This document shows positions 1 through 8,610 of a DNA stretch of 64,000 nucleotides, one piece after another (the first letter of the stretch is position 1; each line of letters opens with the position of its first letter). The DNA comes from Streptomyces sp. NBC_01210 (GTDB taxonomy: Bacteria; Actinomycetota; Actinomycetes; Streptomycetales; Streptomycetaceae). The position numbers and the translations under genes are program-made. The notes under the pieces were generated by a model. That model searched no databases. It was not told the DNA's origin and saw only the letters and a program-made list of their open reading frames with translations. Location of the stretch: contig NZ_CP108549.1 of NCBI RefSeq assembly GCF_036010325.1, positions 8,370,001-8,434,000 on the forward strand, in the 5' to 3' direction.

Positions 1-2
1 CG

Positions 3-440
3 GATCTGGTGGCACGGCTGGTGGTCACGGAGGGCAACCTCGACCCGAACCCGCCGGTGACGGCGGGCAGCAGCGGAATCGCCACATACGGCGAGGAGGA
101 GTTCGTCCACGGCGGCGGCTTCGCGCGCGTACTCGAGCGCGTCGGTCCTGTCTGGTCGGCGACCATGCGCCTGGCGGACCCGCTCGGCCTGTACCGCAGT
201 GCGGCAGGACTGATGAGCGGTACGCGCCCCACGATGCGCCGGATGCTCATGGAGCTGCCGGTGGACCGCACATACCTGCAGGGCGCGCGCAGCGGTGAAC
301 TCCCTGGTCACGAAGAGCTGGTGGCCTGTGGAGTACGAGTGCTGACCGTCCCGGACGCCGGTCACAACGTCATGTTCGACAATCCGGCGGCGTTCGTACG
401 AGCGGTAGCCGACGGCTCAGTCCTGACGGCTCAGTCCTGA
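3..440 (+). CDS. Alpha/beta hydrolase, C-terminal part (cut by window edge)
   Basis: The reading frame is open to the left edge of the window, so the N-terminal part, including the nucleophile, is missing. The visible piece looks like the cap and C-terminal region of an alpha/beta-hydrolase-fold enzyme. The segment GELPGHEEL is followed by a beta strand (VRVLTVPDAGHN), whose His fits the catalytic-triad His, and by FDNPAAFVRAV, the usual last helix. A GTG at position 9 could be mistaken for the start, but the upstream codons read through in the same style. The substrate cannot be inferred. The last codons (AVADGSVLTAQS) are encoded by the first copies of a 14-bp tandem repeat. Confidence 0.65.
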   Translation, partial: DLVARLVVTEGNLDPNPPVTAGSSGIATYGEEEFVHGGGFARVLERVGPVWSATMRLADPLGLYRSAAGLMSGTRPTMRRMLMELPVDRTYLQGARSGELPGHEELVACGVRVLTVPDAGHNVMFDNPAAFVRAVADGSVLTAQS

Positions 441-471
441 CGGTTCAGCTCTGACGGCTCAGTCCTGACGG
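416..471. repeat. Four tandem copies of a 14-bp unit at a convergent gene junction
   Basis: The unit CTCAGTCCTGACGG occurs at 416-429, 430-443 and 458-471. A diverged copy, TTCAGCTCTGACGG, lies at 444-457. The array covers the 3' ends of two converging genes and supplies both stop codons: TGA at 438-440 on the plus strand and the complement of TCA at 459-461 on the minus strand. Such arrays can expand or contract by slippage and would change both C-termini. Confidence 0.9.
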
Positions 472-1058
472 ACCGCCAGGGCCAGGAAGCGGGCATCCTC
501 GTCCACGTACGAGGTCATCCGCCAGCCCGAACCGGCCAGCAGCGGGTGGAGACTGGGCTCGGCGCGCAGATCACCCTCGGTGATCTGCCGGCCCTGGCGG
601 GCAGCGAGGGCCGCCCTGCCGATGGGGTGGAACAGTGCGAGCCTGCCGCCCGGTCGCACGACCCGCGCCAACTCCCGCAGATTCACGTCCGGTTGTGGAA
701 GATGGGCGATGAGGCCCGCGGCAAACACGGCGTCGAGCGACTCGTCGCGCAGCGGCAGCCGGGCCACATCGGCGAGCAGCAGCAGTCCGCTGCTCCGGTG
801 CCCCGCGCGTACCGCTGCCTCCAGCATCGCGGGTGTCAGATCGGCCCCGAGCACTGTGCCCTGCGCTCCCACGGCGGACCGCAGGGGAGCCAGGGCGCGG
901 CCGGTGCCGCAGCCTGCGTCGAGCACGGCGTCGCCGGGACGCAGCCCCAGCTCGGCGACGGCGGCGGTGTAAGCCGGACCGTCGTCGGGGAAGCGCGCGT
1001 CCCAGTCGGCGGCGCGGGCGCTGAAGAACTCCTGCACATGTGTGTGGTCGTCGGCCAT
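459..1058 (-). CDS. Class I SAM-dependent methyltransferase
   Basis: This 199-residue protein has the order of motifs expected of a small Rossmann-fold methyltransferase. Motif I is VLDAGCGTGRAL (about residues 45-56), the acidic strand-2 end is LGADLTPAM, motif II surrounds LLADVARLPL, and the post-II segment LARVVRPGGRLALFHP is typical of the Methyltransf_11/25 families. The N-terminus (EFFSARAADWDARF) resembles UbiE-like enzymes that start with a W-D segment. Nothing shows the substrate. It converges on the hydrolase fragment, its stop falls in the tandem repeat, and no partner gene is evident. Confidence 0.85.
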   Translation of the reverse strand: MADDHTHVQEFFSARAADWDARFPDDGPAYTAAVAELGLRPGDAVLDAGCGTGRALAPLRSAVGAQGTVLGADLTPAMLEAAVRAGHRSSGLLLLADVARLPLRDESLDAVFAAGLIAHLPQPDVNLRELARVVRPGGRLALFHPIGRAALAARQGRQITEGDLRAEPSLHPLLAGSGWRMTSYVDEDARFLALAVRQD

Positions 1059-1207
1059 GAGGACATGATCCCTCAGCGCTTGGGCGACCGGCGGTGCACA
1101 TGTTCGAGCGCGGCACGATCGTTCAGAAACATCTCTCAGTCATATTCCATCAGCTTTCGAAATGCGCCCCCAGCGCGCGCCCCCTCCGGGTCTAGCGTCC
1201 ATGAGCC

Positions 1208-2065
1208 ATGGGACACCTGGACCACGCCGCATTCGGTTTGCTGACCCCCGTGCTGTCGTACGCGATGGCCGTCATCGGCGCCGCCCTCGGGCTGCGCTGC
1301 ACCGTACGCGCGCTCGGCACGAGCGGCCGCTCCCGCCGCAACTGGCTCATCACAGCCGCGTCCGCGATCGGCACCGGCATCTGGACGATGCACTTCGTCG
1401 CGATGCTCGGTTTCGCCGTCACCGGCACCGACATCCACTACAACGTGCCGCTGACCATCCTCAGCCTGCTCGTCGCCATGCTCGTCGTCGGCGCCGGCGT
1501 CTTCTGCGTCGGGTTCGGGCGTGACCGCGTCACAGCACTGCTGATCGGCGGGCTCACCACAGGGCTCGGCGTGGCCAGCATGCACTACCTGGGCATGGCC
1601 GCCCTGCGGCTGCACGGTTCGGTCCACTACGACCCGCTGCTCGTCGCGCTCTCCGTCGTCTTCGCCGTGGTCGCCGCGACCGCGGCCCTGTGGGCGGCGC
1701 TCAACATCAAGTCACCGGTCGCGGTCGCCGTCGCCTCGCTCGTCATGGGAGCGGCGGTCAGCAGCATGCACTACACCGGAATGCTCGCGGTCAGTGTGCG
1801 GGTCGCCCCTTCCGGTGGCGAACTGCCCGGGGCCGCGGCGATGCAGTTCATCTTCCCCCTCGCCGTCGGCCTCGGGTCGTACCTCTTCGTCACCGCCGCC
1901 TTCGTCGCGCTTTCCCCGACAGCACGCGAGCACGCCGCCTATACCTCGGCCGGGCGGCCGATCACATCCGACCCCGCCACCGACCCCGCATCCGCCCCTG
2001 CCCCTGCGGCCGAACCCTCAAGCACCAACGGTCCCCCGAGCACCACCACGACCGCCACCGCCTAG
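1208..2065 (+). CDS. MHYT-domain integral membrane sensor protein
   Basis: This 285-residue protein carries three clear MHYT-type motifs: WTMHFVAM near residue 60, ASMHYLGM near 120 and SSMHYTGM near 185. It has about seven hydrophobic segments and a Pro/Ala/Thr-rich cytoplasmic tail. MHYT domains are thought to bind a metal ion, probably copper, and to sense a diatomic gas such as O2, CO or NO through conserved Met and His residues at the membrane face. No GGDEF or EAL output domain is attached, so a partner would be needed for signalling. The conservon sensor kinase begins 51 nt downstream on the same strand and could be co-transcribed. The start ATG lacks a strong ribosome binding site. 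Confidence 0.88.
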   Translation: MGHLDHAAFGLLTPVLSYAMAVIGAALGLRCTVRALGTSGRSRRNWLITAASAIGTGIWTMHFVAMLGFAVTGTDIHYNVPLTILSLLVAMLVVGAGVFCVGFGRDRVTALLIGGLTTGLGVASMHYLGMAALRLHGSVHYDPLLVALSVVFAVVAATAALWAALNIKSPVAVAVASLVMGAAVSSMHYTGMLAVSVRVAPSGGELPGAAAMQFIFPLAVGLGSYLFVTAAFVALSPTAREHAAYTSAGRPITSDPATDPASAPAPAAEPSSTNGPPSTTTTATA

Positions 2066-2116
2066 CCGGCCCGGCTGCCGCCGCACCCCCAGCCCCGTAC
2101 CCGGAACGAGGAGGCC

Positions 2117-4621
2117 ATGCGCACACCCCGCAGGACTTCGGGCGCCGACACCAACACGCCCCCGCCCCCACTGCCGCCCGCATCCGCGGCGGCAGCCCGC
2201 GGACGACGCGCACATGCCGGGCCGCCCGCCGTCGAACACACCGGACAGGTGCTACGGAACGACGCACCCCAGCCCCCGGCCGACACCGGAGGTCGATGGC
2301 TGCTGCGCCCCGGAACGGTACGCGCGAAGATCATCTCTCTGCTGATGGTGCCCGTCGTCTCGCTGCTCGCGCTCTGGGGATTCGCCACCGTCACCACCGC
2401 CCAGGACGTGTCGCGACTGCGCCAGCTGCAGCGCGTCGACACCCAGGTCCGCGAACCTGTCGCCGCCGCTGTCGCGGCTCTGCAAGCCGAACGGCGCGCA
2501 GCGGTACGCCAGGTGGCGGCACCGTCCGACGAGCGTGCGGCCGCACTCCAGCAGGAGGCCCGGCGCACCGACGACGCCTTGAAGGGGCTGTTCCTCGACA
2601 GCGAGCACACGGTCGCCGCCGGCGGCGACATGCCGGCCGCCGTCGCGGGACGCCTCGACCAATTCGTCACCCGCGCCGAGAAACTGCGCACCCTGCGCAC
2701 CGCCGTCCTCGACCGCAAGGCCACCTGGAACGCGACCTACGAGCAGTACACCGCCGCCGTCACCGCCGCGTTCAGCGTCTCCGGCGCACTCACCGGCATC
2801 CAGGACACCGGGCCCGGCTCCGACGCCCGCGTCCTCCTGGAGTTCGCCCGGGCCGGCGAGATGTTCGCCCGGGAGGACGCTCTGCTCACGTCCGCGCACC
2901 TCACCAAGTCCCTCGGTGTGGAGCGTCAGCGGCTGTTCACCGGAGCCGTCTGGACCCGCCGGAGCCTTGCCGAATCGGCCGTCACCGATCTACGCGGCCC
3001 CGAGCGCGCCGCCTGGCGGGAACTCACTCAGCAGAGCCCCTACCGGCAGCTTCAGGCGGCCGAGGACAAGGTGCTCGCCGCGCCCGCAGGCCACAAGGCT
3101 GCGCAGATCATCCCGGCCGAAGCCTGGGACAAGGCCCACGCGGCCGTCGGTGACGGGCTGCGCGCCATCGAGACGGACGCCCGCCGCGCGGCAGCAGACC
3201 GGTCCGACCCGGTGGCGAACGGCATCCTCACCCCGGCCGGAGCTGCCGTGCTCCTCGGACTCGCCGCCGTCGTCGCCTCCTTGGTCATCTCCGTACGCAT
3301 CGGCCGTGCCCTCGTCGTAGAACTGATCAGCCTGCGTAACACCGCACTTGAGATCGCCCGGCACAAGCTGCCCCATGCCATGCGCCGCCTGCGCACCGGC
3401 GAAGAGATCGACATCCAGGCCGAAGCCCCGCCGGGACGCCCCGCCGAGGACGAGATCGGCCAGGTCGGCGAGGCACTCGGAACCGTCCATCGGGCCGCGC
3501 TGAGCGCCGCCGTCGAACGCGCCGAACTCGCCGGCAGCATCTCAGGAGTCTTCGTCAACCTCGCGCGCCGCAGCCAGATCCTGGTCCACCGCCAGCTCAC
3601 CCTGCTCGACACCATGGAGCGCCGCGCCGACGATCCGAACGAACTCGGCGACCTCTTCCGCCTCGACCATCTCACCACCCGTATGCGGCGGCACGCCGAA
3701 AGCCTGATCATCCTGTCCGGGGCGGCGCCGGGGCGAGCCTGGCGCACGCCCGTCCCGCTGACCAGCGTCGTACGGGCCGCCGTCTCAGAAATCGAGGACT
3801 ACGCGCGCGTGGAGGTGCGGCAACTGCCCGAGACCTCCATTGCCGGAACCGCCGTCGCCGACGTCACCCATCTGCTGGCGGAACTCGTCGAGAACGCCGC
3901 ACAGTTCTCCCCGCCGCACACCAAGGTGCGCATCAGCGGTGAGCCCGTCGGCAACGGCTACGCCCTCGAGATCGAGGACCGCGGCCTGGGCATGGGCAAG
4001 GACGTTCTCGCCGAAGCCAACCGCAGACTGGCGGAGTCCGAAGCACTCGACCTCTTCGACAGTGATCGGCTCGGCCTCTTCGTCGTCAGCCGGCTCGCCT
4101 TCCGCCGCGAGATCAAGGTCCAGCTGCGCACCTCGCCGTACGGCGGCACCACCGCGGTGGTGCCGCTGCCGACCTCGCTGCTGCAGAGCGCCCTCTCGGC
4201 CCCGCCGGGCACCCGCGGCGACCCGGGCCCCGGCGACGGCAAACCCGCGGCCGCGCCGACCGAGCCCGCCCCGCGCACCAACGGCACACCCGTACCGGCC
4301 CCGGCGCCACGACCGGTGCTCGAAGCGCAGACCGTGACCCCCGTCCCGCCCGGCGTCACCGCGCTGCGCCTGCGCGGCGCCCCGCCGCAGACCGCGGACG
4401 GCGAACTGCCGCGCCGGGTCAGGCAGGCGCACCTCGTCCCGCAACTGCGCGAGGAGCCCATGGCCGAGGAGCCGGTTGATCTCGCGGGCGTCGACGACAG
4501 CCCGGAACGCACCCCCGAACAGGTACGGGACCGCATGACGGCGTACCGCAACGGCTGGACCCGGGGCGGCGGCGCCGCCCCCGGCACGGCCGCCCCCGGC
4601 AGTGAAGGAGACGAAGCATGA
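2117..4621 (+). CDS. cvnA: Conservon sensor histidine kinase (CvnA type) with nitrate-sensor-like external domain
   Basis: The 834-residue protein has a disordered Pro/Ala-rich N-terminus, a membrane segment at about 73-93, a large external helical domain of the NIT type, a second membrane segment near 376-398 and a HAMP-like linker. A kinase region follows, with an HATPase core whose N box is ELVENAAQFSPP and whose G box lies around DRGLGMG. The C-terminal 150 residues are a Pro/Ala/Arg-rich tail. This architecture is that of the orphan kinases heading Streptomyces conservons. A strong GAGGAGG precedes the ATG. Its last 4 nt (ATGA) overlap the start of the roadblock gene, so the two are translationally coupled. 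The ligand is unknown. Confidence 0.92.
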   Translation: MRTPRRTSGADTNTPPPPLPPASAAAARGRRAHAGPPAVEHTGQVLRNDAPQPPADTGGRWLLRPGTVRAKIISLLMVPVVSLLALWGFATVTTAQDVSRLRQLQRVDTQVREPVAAAVAALQAERRAAVRQVAAPSDERAAALQQEARRTDDALKGLFLDSEHTVAAGGDMPAAVAGRLDQFVTRAEKLRTLRTAVLDRKATWNATYEQYTAAVTAAFSVSGALTGIQDTGPGSDARVLLEFARAGEMFAREDALLTSAHLTKSLGVERQRLFTGAVWTRRSLAESAVTDLRGPERAAWRELTQQSPYRQLQAAEDKVLAAPAGHKAAQIIPAEAWDKAHAAVGDGLRAIETDARRAAADRSDPVANGILTPAGAAVLLGLAAVVASLVISVRIGRALVVELISLRNTALEIARHKLPHAMRRLRTGEEIDIQAEAPPGRPAEDEIGQVGEALGTVHRAALSAAVERAELAGSISGVFVNLARRSQILVHRQLTLLDTMERRADDPNELGDLFRLDHLTTRMRRHAESLIILSGAAPGRAWRTPVPLTSVVRAAVSEIEDYARVEVRQLPETSIAGTAVADVTHLLAELVENAAQFSPPHTKVRISGEPVGNGYALEIEDRGLGMGKDVLAEANRRLAESEALDLFDSDRLGLFVVSRLAFRREIKVQLRTSPYGGTTAVVPLPTSLLQSALSAPPGTRGDPGPGDGKPAAAPTEPAPRTNGTPVPAPAPRPVLEAQTVTPVPPGVTALRLRGAPPQTADGELPRRVRQAHLVPQLREEPMAEEPVDLAGVDDSPERTPEQVRDRMTAYRNGWTRGGGAAPGTAAPGSEGDEA

Positions 4622-5040
4622 CCGAGCACGAGTCAGCCGCAGCCCGCCACACTTTCGGCGACCTCGACTGGCTGCTGGACGACCTCGTACTGCGGGTCGG
4701 CGAAGTCCGCCACGCGGTCGTGCTGTCCAACGACGGCCTGCCGGTCGGCGCATCGACGGCGCTGACCCGCGAGGATGCCGAGCACCTGGCAGCCGTCGCC
4801 TCCGGATTCCACAGCCTGGCCAAGGGCGCGGGGCGACATTTTCACGCCGGCGGCGTACGCCAGACGATGGTCGAGATGGACGACGGCTTCCTCTTCGTGG
4901 CGGCCGCGGGAGACGGCTCCTGCCTCGCCGTGCTCACCTCTGTCGTCGCCGATATCGGCCTGATCGCCTATGAGATGGCCCGCCTCGTCAAACGCGTCGG
5001 CGAGCATCTGCGCACCCCGCCGCGCATCACCGCGATGTGA
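4618..5040 (+). CDS. cvnB: Roadblock/LC7-domain protein (CvnB)
   Basis: The 140-residue protein is one roadblock/LC7 domain. It begins LDWLLDDLVLRVGEVRHAVV and contains VVLSNDGLPVGAS and the LFVAAAGDGSCLAVL strand, all typical of conservon B proteins. In characterised conservons these small proteins associate with the DUF742 protein and the GTPase at the membrane-bound kinase, in a complex compared with eukaryotic G-protein systems. Its start overlaps the cvnA stop as ATGA. A close paralogue lies at 7048-7452. The shared core of the two is nearly collinear, which suggests duplication within this locus or recruitment from another conservon. Confidence 0.93.
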   Translation: MTEHESAAARHTFGDLDWLLDDLVLRVGEVRHAVVLSNDGLPVGASTALTREDAEHLAAVASGFHSLAKGAGRHFHAGGVRQTMVEMDDGFLFVAAAGDGSCLAVLTSVVADIGLIAYEMARLVKRVGEHLRTPPRITAM

Positions 5041-5044
5041 TGGC

Positions 5045-5455
5045 GTGAACGACGTGACCGACATGGCTGATATGTGCGGCAGCCAGTGGTACGACGCCGA
5101 CGCAGGCCCGCTCGTCCGCCCGTACGCGATGACCGGCGGGCGGACCAAGCCGGGTCCCAGCAACGTACGGTTCGACCTGATCGCCCTCGTCGACATCGCC
5201 GCCGATGCACCCGGCCCGGCGGAGGAGTCCCTCCTCGGGCCCGAACACCGCGCGCTGCTCACCCTCTGCCGCTGCGAGACGCAGTCCGTCGCGGAACTCG
5301 CTGCCGACGCGGACCTCCCGGTCGGTGTCGTACGCGTTCTCCTCGGTGATCTGCTCGAAGCGGGCTATATCAGGGTCAGCCGTCCCGTGCCGCCGACGCA
5401 GCTGCCCGACGAGAAGATCCTCAGGGAGGTGATCGCGGGCCTGCGGGCTCTCTAG
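5045..5455 (+). CDS. cvnC: DUF742 protein (CvnC)
   Basis: A 136-residue DUF742 protein. The block WYDADAGPLVRPYAMTGGRT near the N-terminus is the family signature. The C-terminal half (LTLCRCETQSVAELAADADLPVGVVR) reads as a winged-helix-like region. The frame stays open upstream into cvnB, but GTG 5045, four bases after the cvnB stop, is the most natural start; GTG 5054 and ATG 5063 are alternatives. In other conservons this gene is followed directly by the GTPase. Here a reversed acetyltransferase gene intervenes, and the GTPase begins 900 nt downstream. Confidence 0.88.
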   Translation: MNDVTDMADMCGSQWYDADAGPLVRPYAMTGGRTKPGPSNVRFDLIALVDIAADAPGPAEESLLGPEHRALLTLCRCETQSVAELAADADLPVGVVRVLLGDLLEAGYIRVSRPVPPTQLPDEKILREVIAGLRAL

Positions 5456-5501
5456 CCGCCGAAGCCGCTGACCCCATGAAGCCGATCCCGCCTCGAGCCG
5501 C

Positions 5502-6068
5502 TCAAGACCTCGTGCTCAGCTGCCAGTCGGCCCTGGTCAGCTCGTACTCGACATCGCCGAGCTCGGAGCCTTCGATGATGTCGGGCCACTTCTCGAAGAA
5601 GGTCCGGACGTAGGTGAGACCCGCCTTCTCCATCACGCGTCGCGAACGGGCGTTGGCCGTCATCGTGTTCGCGACCACCCGCTCCACGCCGAGTTCGGAG
5701 AAGCCCTTATGGATCAGCGCGCGCGAGCCTTCCGTCGCATGGCCGCGGCCCCATGCGGCCCGGCCGAGCCGGTAGCCCAGTTCGACCACCGCACTGCTGT
5801 GGTCGTCCAGCGGCCGGAAGACGAACCAGCCCAGAAACTCCTTCGTGGTCCGCTCCTCGGCCGCCCAGAACGCGCGGTTGTCGATACACGGATAGTGACG
5901 GAGAAAGCGGGGCAGGGACTCGGCACGGACCGCTTCCCGCGTCGTCGGCCGGCCTCCGTTGATGAAACGCATGACCTCGGGATCGTTGTCGAGGTCGAGC
6001 AGATGGTCCACATCGGCCTCGCTGAACGGGCGAAGCGCCAGACGATCGGTCACCAGGAATGTGGGCAT
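5502..6068 (-). CDS. GNAT-family N-acetyltransferase (RimJ/RimL type)
   Basis: The 188-residue product starts TFLVTDRLALRPF, the usual opening of RimJ/RimL-like GNAT enzymes that acetylate alpha or side-chain amino groups. It carries the acetyl-CoA segment LGYRLGRAAWGRGHATEG (about residues 88-105) and NARSRRVMEKAGL near residue 145. ATG 6068 was chosen over the longer frame because it matches the family N-terminus and follows a GAGG at proper spacing. The gene is antisense to, and embedded between, conservon genes cvnC and cvnD. That makes it an insertion into a normally contiguous unit. The substrate is unknown. Confidence 0.85.
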   Translation of the reverse strand: MPTFLVTDRLALRPFSEADVDHLLDLDNDPEVMRFINGGRPTTREAVRAESLPRFLRHYPCIDNRAFWAAEERTTKEFLGWFVFRPLDDHSSAVVELGYRLGRAAWGRGHATEGSRALIHKGFSELGVERVVANTMTANARSRRVMEKAGLTYVRTFFEKWPDIIEGSELGDVEYELTRADWQLSTRS

Positions 6069-6355
6069 GACCCGATCCTCAACACCGGCGCTCGCGCCCG
6101 CCAGCGAATATCCACCCGGGCCCCGCCGGGACAGGATCGAATTGCGCGCTGGTTCGGGCATCGAGTGGACCCGTATCAGTCACAACGCTCTAATAGCGAT
6201 CCCTTCCCTCGGGGCGGGGCCGCGCTTGCCATGCTGTCTGCGTACTGGCATGGACCAACGCCGAGAATCAGCTGACCGAGACCTCAAAGACCGTTCTGAC
6301 CTGCGCGTTTCATAGGCGGGCCGGATATCTTGGGCTCACTCTTGAGAGAAATGAC

Positions 6356-6961
6356 ATGGCTTCCGAGAGCTCTGAAAATACTGGCGGGGAGACGACCGAC
6401 CTCGCGCTGAAAATACTCGTCGCCGGTGGCTTCGGCGTAGGCAAGACCACTCTGGTCGGCTCGGTCAGTGAGATACGGCCTCTGCGTACGGAGGAACAGC
6501 TGAGCCAGGCGGGCAGCACGGTCGACGACACCGGGGGAGTCGACAAGAAGACGACCACGACCGTCGCCATGGATTTTGGACGCATCACCATTCGCTCGGG
6601 TCTGTCCCTCTACCTGTTCGGGACTCCGGGGCAGGACCGTTTCTGGTTCCTGTGGGACGAGCTTTCCCAGGGAGCACTGGGAGCAGTCGTCCTCGCCGAC
6701 ACCCGGCGCCTCGTGGACTGCTTCCCCGCAGTCGATTACTTCGAACACCGCCGGATTCCCTTCGTCGTCGCGGTCAACTGCTTCGCCGGCGCACGCACGT
6801 ACGGCGCGCACGAAGTCTCACGCGCTCTCGACCTGGAACGAGGGACTCCCGTCGTGCTGTGCGATGCACGCGACCGGGACTCGGGAAAGGAGGTGCTCGT
6901 ACGACTCGTCGAGTACGCAGGGCGGATGCATACGGCCCGGCTGCTGGATTCGGTCGGCTAG
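6356..6961 (+). CDS. cvnD: Conservon small GTPase (CvnD)
   Basis: The 201-residue protein is a MglA/CvnD-like GTPase. The P-loop is GGFGVGKTT (about residues 24-32), switch I contains the TTTTVAMDFG segment, and switch II is LFGTPGQDRFWF. The guanine-specificity region reads VAVNCF, the N-x-F/C variant usual in conservon GTPases instead of NKxD. A GAGAG ribosome binding site precedes ATG 6356. It is separated from cvnABC by a reversed GNAT gene, so it probably has its own promoter in 6069-6355. A second roadblock gene follows 86 nt downstream, giving a possible GTPase-roadblock pair. Confidence 0.92.
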   Translation: MASESSENTGGETTDLALKILVAGGFGVGKTTLVGSVSEIRPLRTEEQLSQAGSTVDDTGGVDKKTTTTVAMDFGRITIRSGLSLYLFGTPGQDRFWFLWDELSQGALGAVVLADTRRLVDCFPAVDYFEHRRIPFVVAVNCFAGARTYGAHEVSRALDLERGTPVVLCDARDRDSGKEVLVRLVEYAGRMHTARLLDSVG

Positions 6962-7047
6962 CCCGCACCTTGCCGTGCCGCCCCTCGTACGAAAGGCTTA
7001 CGGACAACAACGGGGACACGGGGAACGTATGAGCGGGGAGGACCAAC

Positions 7048-7452
7048 ATGGTGTTGGACAAGGGACTTGACTGGCTTCTGGACGACCTGACCAACAGGAT
7101 CGAACACATACGGCACGCACTCGTGCTGTCCAACGACGGCCTGGTGACGGGGGCCAGCACGGGTCTGGCGCGGGAAGACGCGGAACACCTCGCCGCGGTC
7201 TCCTCCGGTCTGCACTCCCTCGCCCGGGGTTCCGGACGCCACTTCCGGGCCGGCAAGGCACGCCAGACCATGGTCGAGTTCGACGAAGCGCTGCTCTTCG
7301 TCACCGCGGCGGGCGACGGAAGTTGCCTGTGTGTACTCAGCTCCGCCGACGCCGACGTCGGCCTGGTCGCGTACGAGATGACGCTGATGGTCAACCGGGT
7401 CGGCGAGCATCTGGGCGTTGCCGCCAGGCAGCCAGGTGGCGACCCTCGCTGA
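7048..7452 (+). CDS. Second roadblock/LC7-domain protein
   Basis: A 134-residue roadblock protein closely related to the CvnB at 4618. Both share LDWLLDD near the start, LSNDGL, REDAEHLAAV, RQTMVE and AAGDGSCL in the same order. A GGGAGGA motif precedes ATG 7048. Roadblock proteins act as regulators or scaffolds of MglA-like GTPases, so this one may partner the GTPase encoded immediately upstream, while the 4618 gene serves the kinase. A conservon normally has only one such gene, so the second copy is unusual. Confidence 0.9.
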   Translation: MVLDKGLDWLLDDLTNRIEHIRHALVLSNDGLVTGASTGLAREDAEHLAAVSSGLHSLARGSGRHFRAGKARQTMVEFDEALLFVTAAGDGSCLCVLSSADADVGLVAYEMTLMVNRVGEHLGVAARQPGGDPR

Positions 7453-7489
7453 CCTGCAGGAACTTAGCTCGACAGCGCCCGGTCCGCAG

Positions 7490-7498
7490 TTATCCACA
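7490..7498 (+). promoter_or_regulatory. Isolated perfect DnaA box
   Basis: TTATCCACA matches the bacterial consensus DnaA 9-mer exactly. It lies in the 119-nt gap between the roadblock gene and the DUF6397 gene, about 75 nt before the latter's start. No second box is evident within the gap, so this is not an origin. A single box in a promoter region can titrate DnaA or allow DnaA-dependent regulation, but chance occurrence cannot be excluded. Confidence 0.45.
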
Positions 7499-7571
7499 GG
7501 CCGGGCGGAATGTGCTTGGTTCGGGCTACGGTCGTCACCGAGAGTATTCACACCTCACGGGGGAGACCGTC

Positions 7572-8471
7572 ATGACGGTGAAGCAAGCAGCAACGCGCAG
7601 TCTGGCGCTGGGCCGGGCCTCTCAGGAACTGGATCTCAAGCGGGGCGAGTTCGATCTCGCTGTCCAGCTCGGGCACATTCGCACCACAGTCGGCGAGAGC
7701 GGCGGCCCGCCGAGGGTCGAGCAGCAGGAGATCGACCGGCTGCGCGGGAAGGAAGGATTCCCGGGCACACTGCGGGAGCGGGTGCGGACCGTCGGCACGG
7801 TGGAAGGCGCACGGCTCATCTCCATCAGCCCGGCGCGCTTCGCCCGGCTCGCCCGCACAGGCCACTTCGCCCCGGTCCGGTTCTATCTGAACCGCTATCG
7901 CGCGGTCGTCTGGCTCTATCTGGCCGAAGAGGTCTGCCAGTTCGCCCTCGCCCATCCCGGCCTCCTCGGCGGCAGAACCCCGCAGGCGCTTCGAGCCGTA
8001 CTGGAGGCGGGTGAGGACCGGCGCGCACGCAACTGGCGGGGGCGGAGTCTTGGGCTGCTGCTGCGCAGGACCGCGAATCCGTGGGAGCGCGCGGCGGCGA
8101 TCGCCTCCGTGCTCGACCCGGTCGCGGTGTCCGAGGTGGCGACCGATCCGTACGAACGCTCACATCTGCGCGTGCTCCGGCCCGAACTCGTCCCCGGGCG
8201 CCCGGAGTCGCCCGCCGGGCGCGAAGTAGTGGAGCGGCTGCTCCTGGCGGACCATCCGGATGAGATTCTCTGGCATCGGGTGAACCTGGCCGAGGCGCTG
8301 CGGGAGGCGCGAGAGCTCCGCCCCGCGCCACGCCCTGTCCCCAAGGTCGAGCCCCGGACGGTCTCCGGGACCGTCCCGAGGGGCGCGCGACTACTGCCGG
8401 TGCGCCGGAATCCGCACCGTGGCGGTCTGTTGACCCGCCTGCGGTTCAGGAAGGCGAGCACCGTGGCCTGA
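7572..8471 (+). CDS. DUF6397 family protein
   Basis: The 299-residue product matches my recollection of the Streptomyces DUF6397 family. It has an N-terminal region with SLALGRASQELDLKRGEFDLA (helix-turn-helix-like spacing), a central helical region with SPARFARLARTGHFAPVRFYLNRYRAVVWLYLA, and an Arg/Pro-rich C-terminus. The frame is open far upstream, but ATG 7572 follows GGGGGAG at good spacing and gives the family N-terminus. No enzymatic motif is visible. The repeated pattern of a helix followed by FYLNRYR suggests a DNA- or protein-binding helical fold. Function is unknown. Confidence 0.82.
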   Translation: MTVKQAATRSLALGRASQELDLKRGEFDLAVQLGHIRTTVGESGGPPRVEQQEIDRLRGKEGFPGTLRERVRTVGTVEGARLISISPARFARLARTGHFAPVRFYLNRYRAVVWLYLAEEVCQFALAHPGLLGGRTPQALRAVLEAGEDRRARNWRGRSLGLLLRRTANPWERAAAIASVLDPVAVSEVATDPYERSHLRVLRPELVPGRPESPAGREVVERLLLADHPDEILWHRVNLAEALREARELRPAPRPVPKVEPRTVSGTVPRGARLLPVRRNPHRGGLLTRLRFRKASTVA

Positions 8472-8610
8472 CGGCGACAGAGAGTCCGGTTCGGGAGCGC
8501 CGCACAACAAGAGCCCGTCCACGCCGGGTGCTTCGCACTGCCCGAGGCTTCATACTGCCTCTACCCCCGAAGCCCCGCGGGAGCCGAAGGACACGGACGG
8601 GGCCGCCCTC

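Noticed and set aside
1690..3153. A 487-residue open frame across the MHYT and kinase genes
   Set aside because: It is Arg/His/Pro-rich out-of-frame translation of two real genes, without any domain or ribosome site.
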